Shown in pieces: positions 1-8,855 of a stretch of DNA of 28,281 bases. Location: assembly GCA_945883145.1 (NCBI GenBank), contig CAMCXB010000029.1, positions 1-28,281 on the forward strand, in the 5' to 3' direction. The notes under the pieces are model-generated. The model saw only the letters and a list, made by a program, of their open reading frames with translations. It was not told the DNA's origin and ran no database searches. Origin of the DNA: Bordetella parapertussis (GTDB lineage Bacteria; Pseudomonadota; Gammaproteobacteria; Burkholderiales; Burkholderiaceae_D). The stretch's first letter is position 1, and the number at the start of each line of letters is the position of its first letter. The position numbers were made by a program, and so were the translations under genes.

Positions 1-418
<418 letters not shown>

Positions 419-565
419 TATAACATTGATTGTTATAGTTTAGTTTGATTGTAGTGTTTGCCGATTGTGCATCACGCCCCAAAAATCAGTATTAAATTTA
501 CTTCTTCCAGATTGAGTTGTTTGTATGTGCTAGTTTTTAGCATTACAAGTGACTTTACAAGTTAT
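419..565 (+). other. 23S-5S internal transcribed spacer
   Basis: Spacer between 23S and 5S rRNA, about 147 nt and AT-rich. I see no tRNA in it. It starts with a small hairpin (418-438) overlapping the 23S terminus and ends with a short direct repeat, ttacaagt at 543-550 and 555-562, just before the 5S gene. It is presumably removed by RNase III/E-type processing of the precursor; that is inference from general rRNA operon layout. Confidence 0.75.
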
Positions 566-679
566 GCCTGATGACCATAGCGAGTTGGTACCACCCCTTC
601 CCATCCCGAACAGGACCGTGAAACGACTTTGCGCCGATGATAGTGCTGCAACCAGTGTGAAAGTAGGTCATCGTCAGGC
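566..679 (+). rRNA. 5S ribosomal RNA
   Basis: The 5' end gcctgatgac pairs with the 3' end gtcatcgtcaggc region to form helix I. The interior carries the typical 5S stretches ccaccccttcccatcccgaac (about 590-611) and the loop-E/helix IV region near 630-660. At about 114 nt it has normal length. It follows 23S and precedes a strong terminator, so it is the last gene of the rRNA operon. Ends may be off by one or two bases. Confidence 0.95.
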
Positions 680-690
680 TATTATTCTAA

Positions 691-727
691 AAAACCCCAA
701 CTGAATTTCAGTTGGGGTTTTTTTTCG
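691..727 (+). terminator. Rho-independent terminator of the rRNA operon
   Basis: A perfect 10-bp stem ccccaactga / tcagttgggg with a 3-nt loop is flanked by A's on the left and followed by an uninterrupted run of ten T's. It lies 12 nt after the 5S gene, the expected place for the end of rRNA transcription. The A-run on the left means it could also work on the reverse strand, but the reverse gene at 873 ends about 150 nt away. Confidence 0.93.
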
Positions 728-872
728 TCTATTTTTGTCTAAGTATTTAAGTAATTAGAAATTAGAAATAGAACTGCTAGTGAATAATGAAATAATCAGT
801 GTTGTGGAAAGATTAGTTAAAGTGAAATGCAATACATTCACTTACGTGCAGACATAATTAGAAAATAAACTG

Positions 873-1388
873 TTACCGACCTGGCGCTCTAGGGGCACGA
901 ATATTACATTCAGGTGGACGACCATATTCAGCAGACTTAACGCGATTATCTGATTTAAATTCAACTTGAAACCAACGACACAAGCTGTTTTCATATCGAT
1001 AGCTCCAAACAGACCAAAAGCTTTTGCCTCCACCCATGACAATTTTAGAGGGACCAATAATATTTAAAACCTCCTCTTCAGTCATGCCAGGTTTAATCAA
1101 TGAGAAAGTCGATTCTTTAAGCACTTGTTCAAACCGAAGCAGCTTGTCATCAGTTGAGAAATATAAAAAATACGTATGTTTGCCAAAAGGACCGCGAATA
1201 AAAACTAAGCGAAACCCATTATCGTCATTAAATGTTTTAGAGGGCGTTCCCATCCGCTGTATGACCAAATCGGAAGAAAGTCCAGTCATCTCTGATGAAG
1301 GTGAATAAGTGGCACAACTAGTTAAAATGAATAAAAAACAGCATCCACAAAGACATAAAAAATAACGAATTAAGGAATGAGTTTTCAT
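873..1388 (-). CDS. Putative BamE/SmpA-like lipoprotein
   Basis: A 171-residue protein from the ATG at 1388. It has a basic N-terminus, a hydrophobic stretch (residues 5-22) and a lipobox LTSC with Cys25 as the predicted lipidated residue, so it should be an envelope lipoprotein. An in-frame ATG at 1415 would add nine residues; I prefer 1388 because it gives a normal signal peptide, although neither start has a clear ribosome-binding site. Downstream, repeated 'LIKPGMTEEEVLNIIGPSK' and 'DLVIQRMGTPSK' segments resemble the helix-turn motif (G-M-T-xx-E-V) of BamE/SmpA-OmlA family proteins. The tail is rich in Pro and Arg. It stands alone, reverse, after the rRNA operon. The family assignment is by motif only; the true BamE of the organism is probably elsewhere, and the function is unknown. 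Confidence 0.72.
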   Translation of the reverse strand: MKTHSLIRYFLCLCGCCFLFILTSCATYSPSSEMTGLSSDLVIQRMGTPSKTFNDDNGFRLVFIRGPFGKHTYFLYFSTDDKLLRFEQVLKESTFSLIKPGMTEEEVLNIIGPSKIVMGGGKSFWSVWSYRYENSLCRWFQVEFKSDNRVKSAEYGRPPECNIRAPRAPGR

Positions 1389-1479
1389 GGATTTATAGTT
1401 AATCAAAAAAAACATAGGATAATTTGCTGATTAATCGTCCAAGATTATCCAAAACTGAAACAAAAGTCAGGAAGCTGAA

Positions 1480-2388
1480 ATGAATAATAAAGAAAAACCA
1501 GAAATTGCATTTTTAGGCATAGGTTTGATGGGATTACCTATGGCGAAAAACTTATTAAAACAAGGATACTCTGTTCAAGCTTGGAACCGTACAAAGGCCA
1601 AGGCAGATGCTTTGAAAGAGTTTGGTGCTACCGTTGCTGACACACTAGAAAAAATAGGAAACGCAGACATTATAATCACCATGTTAGAGGCAGGTCCTCA
1701 AGTAGAGGCAGTTATATTAGCAGCGCTTCCAACATTGAAAAAAGGAAGCCTTGTAATTGACATGAGTTCAACCAAGCAATCTGAAGCTTTAGAACTGAAT
1801 CAACAACTACAAAAACATAACATCAGGTTTATGGATGCGCCAGTATCAGGTGGGGTGATTGGAGCAAAGGCAGCAAGCTTAGCCATCATAGTAGGTGGAG
1901 ATCAAAAAGATTTAGTACAAGCAAACCCTGTCTTGAGTGCGATGGGGCGAGCAACACATGTTGGTCCAGTAGGTTGCGGTCAGTTAGCAAAATTATGTAA
2001 TCAGTTAATTGTAGGCGGTACCTTAAACATCGTGGCAGAAGCGTTGCTTCTCGCTCAGGCCGGAGGGGCAAATCCTAGTGCAGTACGTAATGCATTACGA
2101 GGAGGGTTTGCAGAAAGTCGTATTCTAGAAGTACATGGACAGCGTATGTTGGATAGAAATTTTATGCCGGGTGGTCAGGTAAAAAGTCAGTATAAGGACA
2201 TGGAAAATATATTGGCAGCAGCAGCAGATGCATGTATCTCATTACCATTAGCGCAGATGGTTACCAATCACTATCAAAGCCTCATTAATACATCACCTTT
2301 AGCTGATCAATCTGCAATTTTGTTAGCAGTTGAAAAAATGAATCAAGGAACAAGACTAGGAAGTAGTGAAAATAAACTACCATCATAA
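1480..2388 (+). CDS. NAD(P)-dependent beta-hydroxyacid dehydrogenase (3-hydroxyisobutyrate dehydrogenase family)
   Basis: A 302-residue cytosolic oxidoreductase of normal length for the family. The N-terminal Rossmann fold carries GIGLMG at residues 13-18; the substrate-binding signature DAPVSGG is at 119-125, and the catalytic Lys is at 171 in the GxxxKxxNQ motif. The C-terminal helical domain follows (about 165-290). Members include 3-hydroxyisobutyrate dehydrogenase, tartronate semialdehyde reductase (GarR/GlxR) and succinic semialdehyde reductase types; sequence reading cannot choose among them. Start supported by caggaag about 6 nt upstream. A glycerate 2-kinase at 13036 could use the product of a tartronate semialdehyde reductase, but the two genes are over 10 kb apart, so that link is speculative. 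The next gene starts 37 nt downstream. Confidence 0.88.
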   Translation: MNNKEKPEIAFLGIGLMGLPMAKNLLKQGYSVQAWNRTKAKADALKEFGATVADTLEKIGNADIIITMLEAGPQVEAVILAALPTLKKGSLVIDMSSTKQSEALELNQQLQKHNIRFMDAPVSGGVIGAKAASLAIIVGGDQKDLVQANPVLSAMGRATHVGPVGCGQLAKLCNQLIVGGTLNIVAEALLLAQAGGANPSAVRNALRGGFAESRILEVHGQRMLDRNFMPGGQVKSQYKDMENILAAAADACISLPLAQMVTNHYQSLINTSPLADQSAILLAVEKMNQGTRLGSSENKLPS

Positions 2389-2425
2389 ATAAAAAATTTG
2401 CTATAAAAAAAAATCTCTTAAAAAC

Positions 2426-4213
2426 ATGTCAGTCACAAAAAAATCAGAGCCGTTGAATTGGCATGCTAGTTGGAGCTTAATTGCACCTTATTGGAAATCA
2501 AACGATAAATGGATAGCAGGATTGTTATTGGCAAGCGTGGTATCTCTTGCACTAGGCATGGTCTATTTGAATGTTCTATTCAATGATTGGAATAGAGATT
2601 TTTATAATGCACTAGAAAATAAAAATTTTGCAATATTCAAAGAACAGTTGTGGCAGTTCTCAATACTGGCATTTATTTTTATTGTAGTCGCTATTTATAA
2701 AATATATTTAACTCAAGCATTGGAAATCCGTTGGCGAGCATGGATGACAAAGCAATACATGAGTGAATGGTTGGAAAATCAAGCTTACTATCGAATAGAA
2801 CAAACAGGTGCTGCAGATAATCCCGATCAACGTATAGCAGAAGATCTAAAATATCTGACTTCGGGATCACTATCCTTATCACTAGGCTTATTGTCTAGCG
2901 TCGTTACCTTACTTTCATTTGTAGGTATCTTATGGTCAGTAAGTGGGCCGATTTCATTTGTCATTGCTGAACAAGAATTGACCATACCTGGCTATATGGT
3001 TTGGTTCGCACTGTTATATGCCGGAGTCGGTTCACTCTTAGTCGCATGGATAGGTAAACCATTAGTTAAACAAAATTTTAATCAGCAAAAATTCGAGGCT
3101 GATTTTAGATTTGGTTTAATTCGCATACGTGAAAATGCAGAAGCAATTGCTTTATATCGGGGTGAGCAAGAAGAAAAACAAAGCTTGCAAGATCATTTCA
3201 AAGAAATACAAAACAATTGGTGGTCAATTATGAACACCACCAAAAAACTCAATATCGCATCCACCTTTTATGCACAGTTCGCTGTCATCTTCCCCTTTCT
3301 GGTGGGAGCGCCGCGCTTTTTTTCAGGTGCGATTACCTTAGGTGGACTAATGCAGATTTCTTCTGCGTTCGGTCAAGTTCAATCGGCATTATCGTGGTTC
3401 ATCGATGCGTTTGGTCAGCTAGCAGAATGGAAGGCTAGCGTAAATCGACTTTCTAGTTTTCACGTTGCGATACTCGAGATGCAGAAAGAGCAAACTGGAA
3501 TTAGTATCACTCACAACAACGTAGGCGCGATACTTATAGAGCAACTAAGTTTAGAACTACCTAATAGAATAAAACTAACTGAAAAATTTGATGCCATCAT
3601 TCATGATGGTGAACGTATCTTAGTAAGTGGACCATCAGGTTGTGGGAAGTCCACTTTATTTAGAGCCATGGCGGATATCTGGCCTTATGGATCGGGCACC
3701 ATAGAAATACCAGCAGCGAAAAAATTATTATTTCTACCGCAAAGAAGTTATTTACCGATTAATTCATTAAGAGCAGCAATAAATTATCCTGCTGCTGCAA
3801 CAGCGTATAAAGACTTAGCAATCATCCATTATTTAGAATTATGTAGATTAGCGCATCTCATACCTAAATTAGATGAAGTCGATAATTGGAGTCATCGGCT
3901 CTCGCCTGGAGAGCAGCAGAGATTAGCATTTGTGCGTGCGCTCTTACACAGACCAAACACATTATTTTTAGATGAGGCTACAAGTGCAGTAGATGCAGAA
4001 ACAGAAAAAGAACTTTATGAATTAATTATTCGTGAATTACCTGATTCCACCATCATTAGCATTGCTCATCGCGTATCAGTAGCAAGCTATCACACCAAAA
4101 CTTGGCGATTTGAGCCAATAGAACAAACTGAAAATCAAACAGCTGAAAACAAACAAACGCAGTATCGTGTCATCACGACAGATAAGCCTTTAAAAAACAA
4201 TAAGAAATTTTAG
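2426..4213 (+). CDS. ABC transporter, fused permease/ATPase (YddA / SbmA-BacA-like)
   Basis: A 595-residue half-transporter of the ABC_membrane_2 type. The N-terminal membrane domain has hydrophobic segments near 30-50, 78-98, 150-172, 188-210 and 278-298. The C-terminal ATPase shows Walker A GPSGCGKST (402-410), signature LSPGEQQR (492-499), Walker B TLFLDEATS (512-520) and switch His548. The short NBD and the 'NDWNRDFYNALENKN' segment near residue 53 are characteristic of the YddA/BacA/SbmA and peroxisomal-ABCD-like group; E. coli SbmA imports peptides but lacks the NBD, whereas YddA has one. The substrate is not known. The polar tail after 565 is rich in Gln, Asn, Thr and Lys and looks unstructured. 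No ribosome-binding site is obvious ahead of ATG 2426. Codon use is AT-rich like the preceding gene, with which it may be cotranscribed. Confidence 0.88.
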   Translation: MSVTKKSEPLNWHASWSLIAPYWKSNDKWIAGLLLASVVSLALGMVYLNVLFNDWNRDFYNALENKNFAIFKEQLWQFSILAFIFIVVAIYKIYLTQALEIRWRAWMTKQYMSEWLENQAYYRIEQTGAADNPDQRIAEDLKYLTSGSLSLSLGLLSSVVTLLSFVGILWSVSGPISFVIAEQELTIPGYMVWFALLYAGVGSLLVAWIGKPLVKQNFNQQKFEADFRFGLIRIRENAEAIALYRGEQEEKQSLQDHFKEIQNNWWSIMNTTKKLNIASTFYAQFAVIFPFLVGAPRFFSGAITLGGLMQISSAFGQVQSALSWFIDAFGQLAEWKASVNRLSSFHVAILEMQKEQTGISITHNNVGAILIEQLSLELPNRIKLTEKFDAIIHDGERILVSGPSGCGKSTLFRAMADIWPYGSGTIEIPAAKKLLFLPQRSYLPINSLRAAINYPAAATAYKDLAIIHYLELCRLAHLIPKLDEVDNWSHRLSPGEQQRLAFVRALLHRPNTLFLDEATSAVDAETEKELYELIIRELPDSTIISIAHRVSVASYHTKTWRFEPIEQTENQTAENKQTQYRVITTDKPLKNNKKF

Positions 4214-4223
4214 CGTGATTAAA

Positions 4224-5426
4224 TTAGCGTAAAGGTGGAGAAGATAGGAAACGTTCTGCTAATCTGACCCAATAAGTCGCGCCTATAGGAAGTAAATCAT
4301 CATTAAAGTCATAGCTAGGATTGTGTAAATTGCATGGGCCAAGACCATGTCCTTGCATGCGATGCTCGCCATCGCCATTACCAATAAAAACATAACAACC
4401 TGGCTTTTCTAACAGCATAAAAGCGAAATCTTCAGAACCCATTGTAGGTTCTACTTGAGCGTTAACATGCTCTTTACCAACCACTTCTTCCATCACGCCC
4501 ACAGCGAATAGCGTTTCAAGATCATGATTAATCAGTGGCGGATAATTTCTTTTAAACTGAAACTCAATCGTGGCACCAAAAGCAGTAGCAGTATGTTCCG
4601 CAATTTCACGCATACGAGATTCAATTAAATCTAACACTGGCAAAGTAAAAGTACGCACAGTGCCTATCAAGCTAGCAGAGTTAGGAATAATGTTTGTAGC
4701 GCTACCGGAATGAATTTGCGTAATCGAGAGCACGCCTGAATCAATCGGGCTTTTATTGCGCGAGATAATGGTTTGCCAGCTTTGTGCAATTTGCACTGCC
4801 ACCATAATTGGATCAATCCCCATATGAGGCTGCGCAGCATGCGCACCTTTGCCTTTCACAATCACTTCAAATTCATTGGATGAAGCCATCATAGGACCAA
4901 CTTTTACACCCATACCGCCAGCTGCAGCACCAGGCCAGTTATGCATGCCAAAAACCGCCTCCATAGGGCACTGTTCAAACAATCCTTCATCCATCATACG
5001 TTTAGCGCCACCAGCACCTTCTTCCGCTGGTTGAAAAATCACATACACCGTTCCATCAAAATTTTTATGTTGAGACAAATAATGCGCAGCACCTAACAGC
5101 ATAGCTGTATGTCCATCATGGCCACATGCATGCATCTTGCCTTCATGTTGCGAATGATGAGGAAAAGTATTCGACTCTTGAACCGGCAAAGCATCCATAT
5201 CTGCACGTAAACCAACTGCGCGCTTACTGGTACCATTTTTAATCACACCAACCACACCAGTCAGCCCTAGACCGCGAATCACGGGTATACCCCATTCCGT
5301 TAATTTCTTCGCCACCAACTCCGAGGTTTGCACTTCTTCGTAGGATAGCTCAGGATGCGCATGAATAGTGCGGCGTATCTGTTGTAGCTCAGTGTGAAAT
5401 TCAAGAATCGGTTCGATCAGTTTCAT
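4224..5426 (-). CDS. M20 family (M20D) amidohydrolase, hippurate/N-acyl amino acid hydrolase type
   Basis: A 400-residue cytosolic metallohydrolase that should cleave N-acyl or amide bonds of amino acid conjugates. Metal-binding residues visible in order: Cys101 and His103 in MHACGHDGH, the Glu pair 135-136 in FQPAEEGAGG, His162 in MHNWPG, and His368 in LHNPSYDFND. RADMDALPVQE (74-84) and PTMGSEDFAF (327-336) are family signatures. The lid/dimerisation domain lies around 180-295. Cys101 at the first ligand position is the M20D form (HipO, IAA-amino acid hydrolases, AmhX) rather than the His of ArgE/DapE. The real substrate cannot be told. It converges on the ABC transporter with only 10 nt between stops and diverges from the molybdoenzyme gene. 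Confidence 0.92.
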   Translation of the reverse strand: MKLIEPILEFHTELQQIRRTIHAHPELSYEEVQTSELVAKKLTEWGIPVIRGLGLTGVVGVIKNGTSKRAVGLRADMDALPVQESNTFPHHSQHEGKMHACGHDGHTAMLLGAAHYLSQHKNFDGTVYVIFQPAEEGAGGAKRMMDEGLFEQCPMEAVFGMHNWPGAAAGGMGVKVGPMMASSNEFEVIVKGKGAHAAQPHMGIDPIMVAVQIAQSWQTIISRNKSPIDSGVLSITQIHSGSATNIIPNSASLIGTVRTFTLPVLDLIESRMREIAEHTATAFGATIEFQFKRNYPPLINHDLETLFAVGVMEEVVGKEHVNAQVEPTMGSEDFAFMLLEKPGCYVFIGNGDGEHRMQGHGLGPCNLHNPSYDFNDDLLPIGATYWVRLAERFLSSPPLR

Positions 5427-5562
5427 AGTAGTCTCTGTTTATCTTTATTATTCTAGCTGTTGCTAGTTTAGTACGCACTTAAATTTCTAGCAGACTGTAA
5501 TATTAACCTTAGCTAGCGAATCGCATCATTCTTTCAAAAATAGCAAAATAGCCTTCCTCAAA

Positions 5563-7644
5563 ATGACCACCACTATACGTGCTACCTGCCCACATGATTG
5601 TCCCGATACCTGTGCCATGTTAGTCACAGTAAAAGATGGCGTCGCCATAGAAGTTAAAGGCGATCCAGACCATCCGAATACAGCCGGCGCACTGTGTACG
5701 AAAGTTGCGCGTTATGTAGAGCGAACCTATCACGATCAACGTCTACTCTTTCCGCAAAAACGTGTTGGACGTAAAGGCGAAGGAAAGTTTGTCCGCATAA
5801 GTTGGGATGATGCGCTTGATATCATCGCCACCAAACTAAAAACCATCGCAGAGCAAGACCCACTTGCCATTCTTCCTTATAGCTATGCCGGCACTATGGG
5901 CTTGGTGCAAGGCGAATCGATGTCACTGCGATTTTTTAATAAAATCGGCGCCTCGGATTTGGATAGAACTATTTGTGCCTCTGCTGGCTCAGTTGGTTAT
6001 CAATACACTATAGGCGCAAAAATAGGTACAGACACTGAACAGTTTGAACATGCAAAGTTAATCATTATCTGGGGTAGTAATCCCATCGCATCGAATCTAC
6101 ATTTTTGGATGAAAGTGCAAGAAGCCAAGCGCAGAGGCGCCACCATTATTGCTATTGACCCTTATCGATCACTCACTGCAGAAAAATGTCATCAACATAT
6201 CGCTTTATTGCCTGGTACTGATACCGCGCTTGCACTCGGCTTAATGCATGTATTGATACGTGATGATTATCTTGATCATGACTACATAAAAAACTACACC
6301 TTAGGTTTTGAACAATTAGCGGAAAGAGTAAAAATTTGGACGCCAGAACACACAGCAAAAATTTGTGGCATAGCACCTGAAGTAGTAGAACAGCTAGCGC
6401 AACTATATGGAAAGACTGCCTTACAAGGTGAGGCAGTAGCAATACGATTAAGTTATGGCATACAGCGTACACATGGCGGAGGCATGGCAGTACGTAATGT
6501 CGCATGCTTACCTGCTTTAGTCGGCGCATGGCGACAACCAGCAGGCGGTATTCTTTTATCCAGTGGCGATAGTTTTCCTAAACGTTTAGATCGATTACAA
6601 AGACCCGATTTACGCGCAACATCAAACACGGACAAGCAGCGCCTCATCAACATGAGCACTATCGGTGATGATTTATTAAAACCCACCTCAAAAGAATTTG
6701 GTCCTGCCATACAAGCACTCATCGTCTACAACTCAAATCCTGTTGCAGTAGCACCTGAATCCATCAAAGTTGCGCGCGGATTTGCTCGTGAAGATTTATT
6801 TACAGTCGTTTTAGAGCACTTTCAAACTGACACCGCTGATTATGCAGATATCTTATTGCCAGCCACAACACAGCTAGAGCACACCGACATCCATGCCACC
6901 TATGGTCATCTCTATATGATGGCAAATAATCCAGCGATACAACCGCTAGGCGAATCAAAACCAAATACAGAAATATTTAGATTGCTGGCAGCACGTATGG
7001 GTTTTAACGACCCGTGTTTTTCAGAGACCGATGATGAAATAGCAGCGCAAGCATTTGACTCTACCAATCAACGAGCGATTCATTTTGATTGGGCGAGTTT
7101 GAAAAAAACAGGTTGGCAAAAATTAAATGTGCCTGCTGCGCCATTTGCACAAGGTGGTTTTCCAACCGCATCCGGCAAATGTGAATTCTTCAGCGCAAAA
7201 ATGCAAGCAGATGGTTTAGATCCATTGCCTGCCTATATCCCACCTTATGAGTCGGCACAGAGTGCGCCACAACTAGCGCAAGTCTATCCACTTGCGATGA
7301 TATCGCCACCAGCACGCAATTTTTTAAACTCTACCTTTGTTAATGTAATGAGCTTACGTGACACAGAAGGCGAACCTTATTTAGACATACATCCACAAGA
7401 TGCAAATGCGCGAGGCATTCTGAATGGCGATATGGTTCGTGCCTTTAATGAACGTGGATCTATGATCATGAAAGCACGTGTCACAGAAAAAACACGAGCA
7501 GGACTCGTAGTCGGCTTATCGATCTGGTGGAAAAAATATGCTGGAGATGGAAAAAACGCCAATGAATTAACCAGTCAACGTTTAACCGATATGGGACGAG
7601 CTGCAACTTTTTATGACGTACTCGTCCAAGTTGAAAAAACGTAA
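5563..7644 (+). CDS. Molybdopterin-dependent oxidoreductase (DMSO reductase superfamily)
   Basis: A 693-residue catalytic subunit. The N-terminal 4Fe-4S site is Cys9, Cys13, Cys17 and Cys45 (CPHDCPDTC then GALC). The molybdopterin domains follow; the Mo-ligand position falls in RTICASAGSVGY, where Cys138 lines up by eye with the Cys of NapA (RLCMASAV) and with the selenocysteine of formate dehydrogenase H. WGSNP (170-174) and the C-terminal dinucleotide-binding domain (from about residue 575, starting around LAMISPPARNFLNST) are also typical. There is no Tat signal, so it is cytoplasmic. It resembles the single-subunit 'anaerobic dehydrogenase' group (COG0243). No electron-transfer subunit or cofactor-biosynthesis gene is adjacent, and the substrate (formate, nitrate, S-/N-oxide or other) is not determinable. 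Start at 5563 has no good ribosome-binding site but places the cluster motif at the usual position. Confidence 0.9.
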   Translation: MTTTIRATCPHDCPDTCAMLVTVKDGVAIEVKGDPDHPNTAGALCTKVARYVERTYHDQRLLFPQKRVGRKGEGKFVRISWDDALDIIATKLKTIAEQDPLAILPYSYAGTMGLVQGESMSLRFFNKIGASDLDRTICASAGSVGYQYTIGAKIGTDTEQFEHAKLIIIWGSNPIASNLHFWMKVQEAKRRGATIIAIDPYRSLTAEKCHQHIALLPGTDTALALGLMHVLIRDDYLDHDYIKNYTLGFEQLAERVKIWTPEHTAKICGIAPEVVEQLAQLYGKTALQGEAVAIRLSYGIQRTHGGGMAVRNVACLPALVGAWRQPAGGILLSSGDSFPKRLDRLQRPDLRATSNTDKQRLINMSTIGDDLLKPTSKEFGPAIQALIVYNSNPVAVAPESIKVARGFAREDLFTVVLEHFQTDTADYADILLPATTQLEHTDIHATYGHLYMMANNPAIQPLGESKPNTEIFRLLAARMGFNDPCFSETDDEIAAQAFDSTNQRAIHFDWASLKKTGWQKLNVPAAPFAQGGFPTASGKCEFFSAKMQADGLDPLPAYIPPYESAQSAPQLAQVYPLAMISPPARNFLNSTFVNVMSLRDTEGEPYLDIHPQDANARGILNGDMVRAFNERGSMIMKARVTEKTRAGLVVGLSIWWKKYAGDGKNANELTSQRLTDMGRAATFYDVLVQVEKT

Positions 7645-7651
7645 TCTACGT

Positions 7652-8734
7652 GTGAAAAAACTGTTCACCATCATCGGCATCAGTAGCATACTTTTTTTAA
7701 GTGGTGGTTGCGCACAACTCGCTTATTACTCGCAAGCGGCACAAGGACAAATGGAAGTATTAGCAAAAGCAAAGCCGATAGAGCAAGTGCTGATGCAACC
7801 CAACGCAGACGATAATTTAAAAGCACGATTAAAGTTAGTGCAGGAAATACGGCGCTTTGCTGTAGATGAATTGGGATTGCCTGACAATGGTAGCTATAAA
7901 AAATATGCTGATCTAAAACGGCCTTATGTACTTTGGAATGTTGTAGTCACACCCGAGTTATCTCTCCAGCCACAGCAATGGTGTTTTCTTGTTGCAGGTT
8001 GCGTTAGTTATCGAGGCTATTACAATAAAGACCAAGCACAACATTTTGCTGAAACCATGCAGCATAAAGGCAAGGATGTATTAGTAGCAGGTGTGCCAGC
8101 GTATTCCACCTTGGGCTGGTTTAACGACCCAGTACTGTCGACGTTCATACACTACTCAGAGGCAGAACTAGCGCGCCTTATTTTTCATGAACTTGCCCAT
8201 CAAGTTGTATACATCCCAGGTGATACACAATTTAATGAATCCTTTGCAACTGCAGTAGAAGAAATTGGTGTCACACGCTGGTTGAATCGATTTGGGAATA
8301 CAACTGAGCTCAATCATTTTCAGCAGAGTCAAAAGCGTCGAATCGCATTTATTACACTCTTAACTGAGTATCGCGCAAAGCTAGAAGAAAATTATGCAAG
8401 CGCAGATTCGGAATCTGTAAAAAGATTAAAGAAAAGTGAAATTTTTCAGTCATTAAAAGCAGCATATGGCGTACTTAAGCATGAGCAGTGGAATGATGAT
8501 ACGAGCTATGACGCTTGGTTTAATCGTCCTTTATCAAATGCCCATCTAGCACTGATTTCTACCTACTTTGACTTGGTTCCAGCCTTCCACCGAATTTGGG
8601 AAGAGCAAAATAATTTTTCACACTTCTATCAGTCAGTTCGTCAATTAGCAAAGCTAGAAAAAAAGAAAAGAAGAAGCCAACTTGCGAAATTAACGACAGC
8701 TCAACCCATATCTATTCAAGAGAGTGGTCAATAA
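7652..8734 (+). CDS. Putative lipoprotein aminopeptidase (COG4324-type, HExxH zinc peptidase)
   Basis: From GTG 7652 the protein is 360 residues and starts VKKLFTII..., a classical lipoprotein signal ending LSGGC with the lipidated Cys at residue 20. An in-frame ATG at 7613 would add 13 residues and overlap the molybdoenzyme by 32 nt; I prefer GTG because it gives a normal signal length, but neither start has a clear Shine-Dalgarno. The zinc motif HELAH is followed by ...TQFNESFATAVEE, supplying a Glu ligand about 17 residues later as in gluzincins. This fits the 'predicted aminopeptidase' family (Pfam Aminopep, COG4324). The C-terminus is Lys-rich and basic. It nearly abuts or overlaps the upstream gene, so cotranscription is likely even though no functional link is evident. 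Confidence 0.85.
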   Translation: MKKLFTIIGISSILFLSGGCAQLAYYSQAAQGQMEVLAKAKPIEQVLMQPNADDNLKARLKLVQEIRRFAVDELGLPDNGSYKKYADLKRPYVLWNVVVTPELSLQPQQWCFLVAGCVSYRGYYNKDQAQHFAETMQHKGKDVLVAGVPAYSTLGWFNDPVLSTFIHYSEAELARLIFHELAHQVVYIPGDTQFNESFATAVEEIGVTRWLNRFGNTTELNHFQQSQKRRIAFITLLTEYRAKLEENYASADSESVKRLKKSEIFQSLKAAYGVLKHEQWNDDTSYDAWFNRPLSNAHLALISTYFDLVPAFHRIWEEQNNFSHFYQSVRQLAKLEKKKRRSQLAKLTTAQPISIQESGQ

Positions 8735-8855
8735 CCAACTGCTGCGCTGCAATAACTCCACATCGTCTTCATTTTCAGATAGGATTAAGCACATAGAGGG
8801 AGACCTAGTGCTACTAAAAGCCTAGCCCAAAAAATAAAACAATCAGGGATAAGAC

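Noticed and set aside
419..565. Possible tRNA in the 23S-5S spacer
   Set aside because: No cloverleaf, T-loop or CCA-type acceptor stem could be drawn in this short AT-rich spacer.
842..1308. Frames opposite or offset to the BamE-like lipoprotein gene (842-1057 reverse; 1024-1308 forward)
   Set aside because: They overlap a better-supported lipoprotein frame and have no recognisable motif or ribosome-binding site.
6173..6722. Reverse frames inside the molybdoenzyme gene
   Set aside because: They lie opposite a continuous conserved coding frame and show no family motif.
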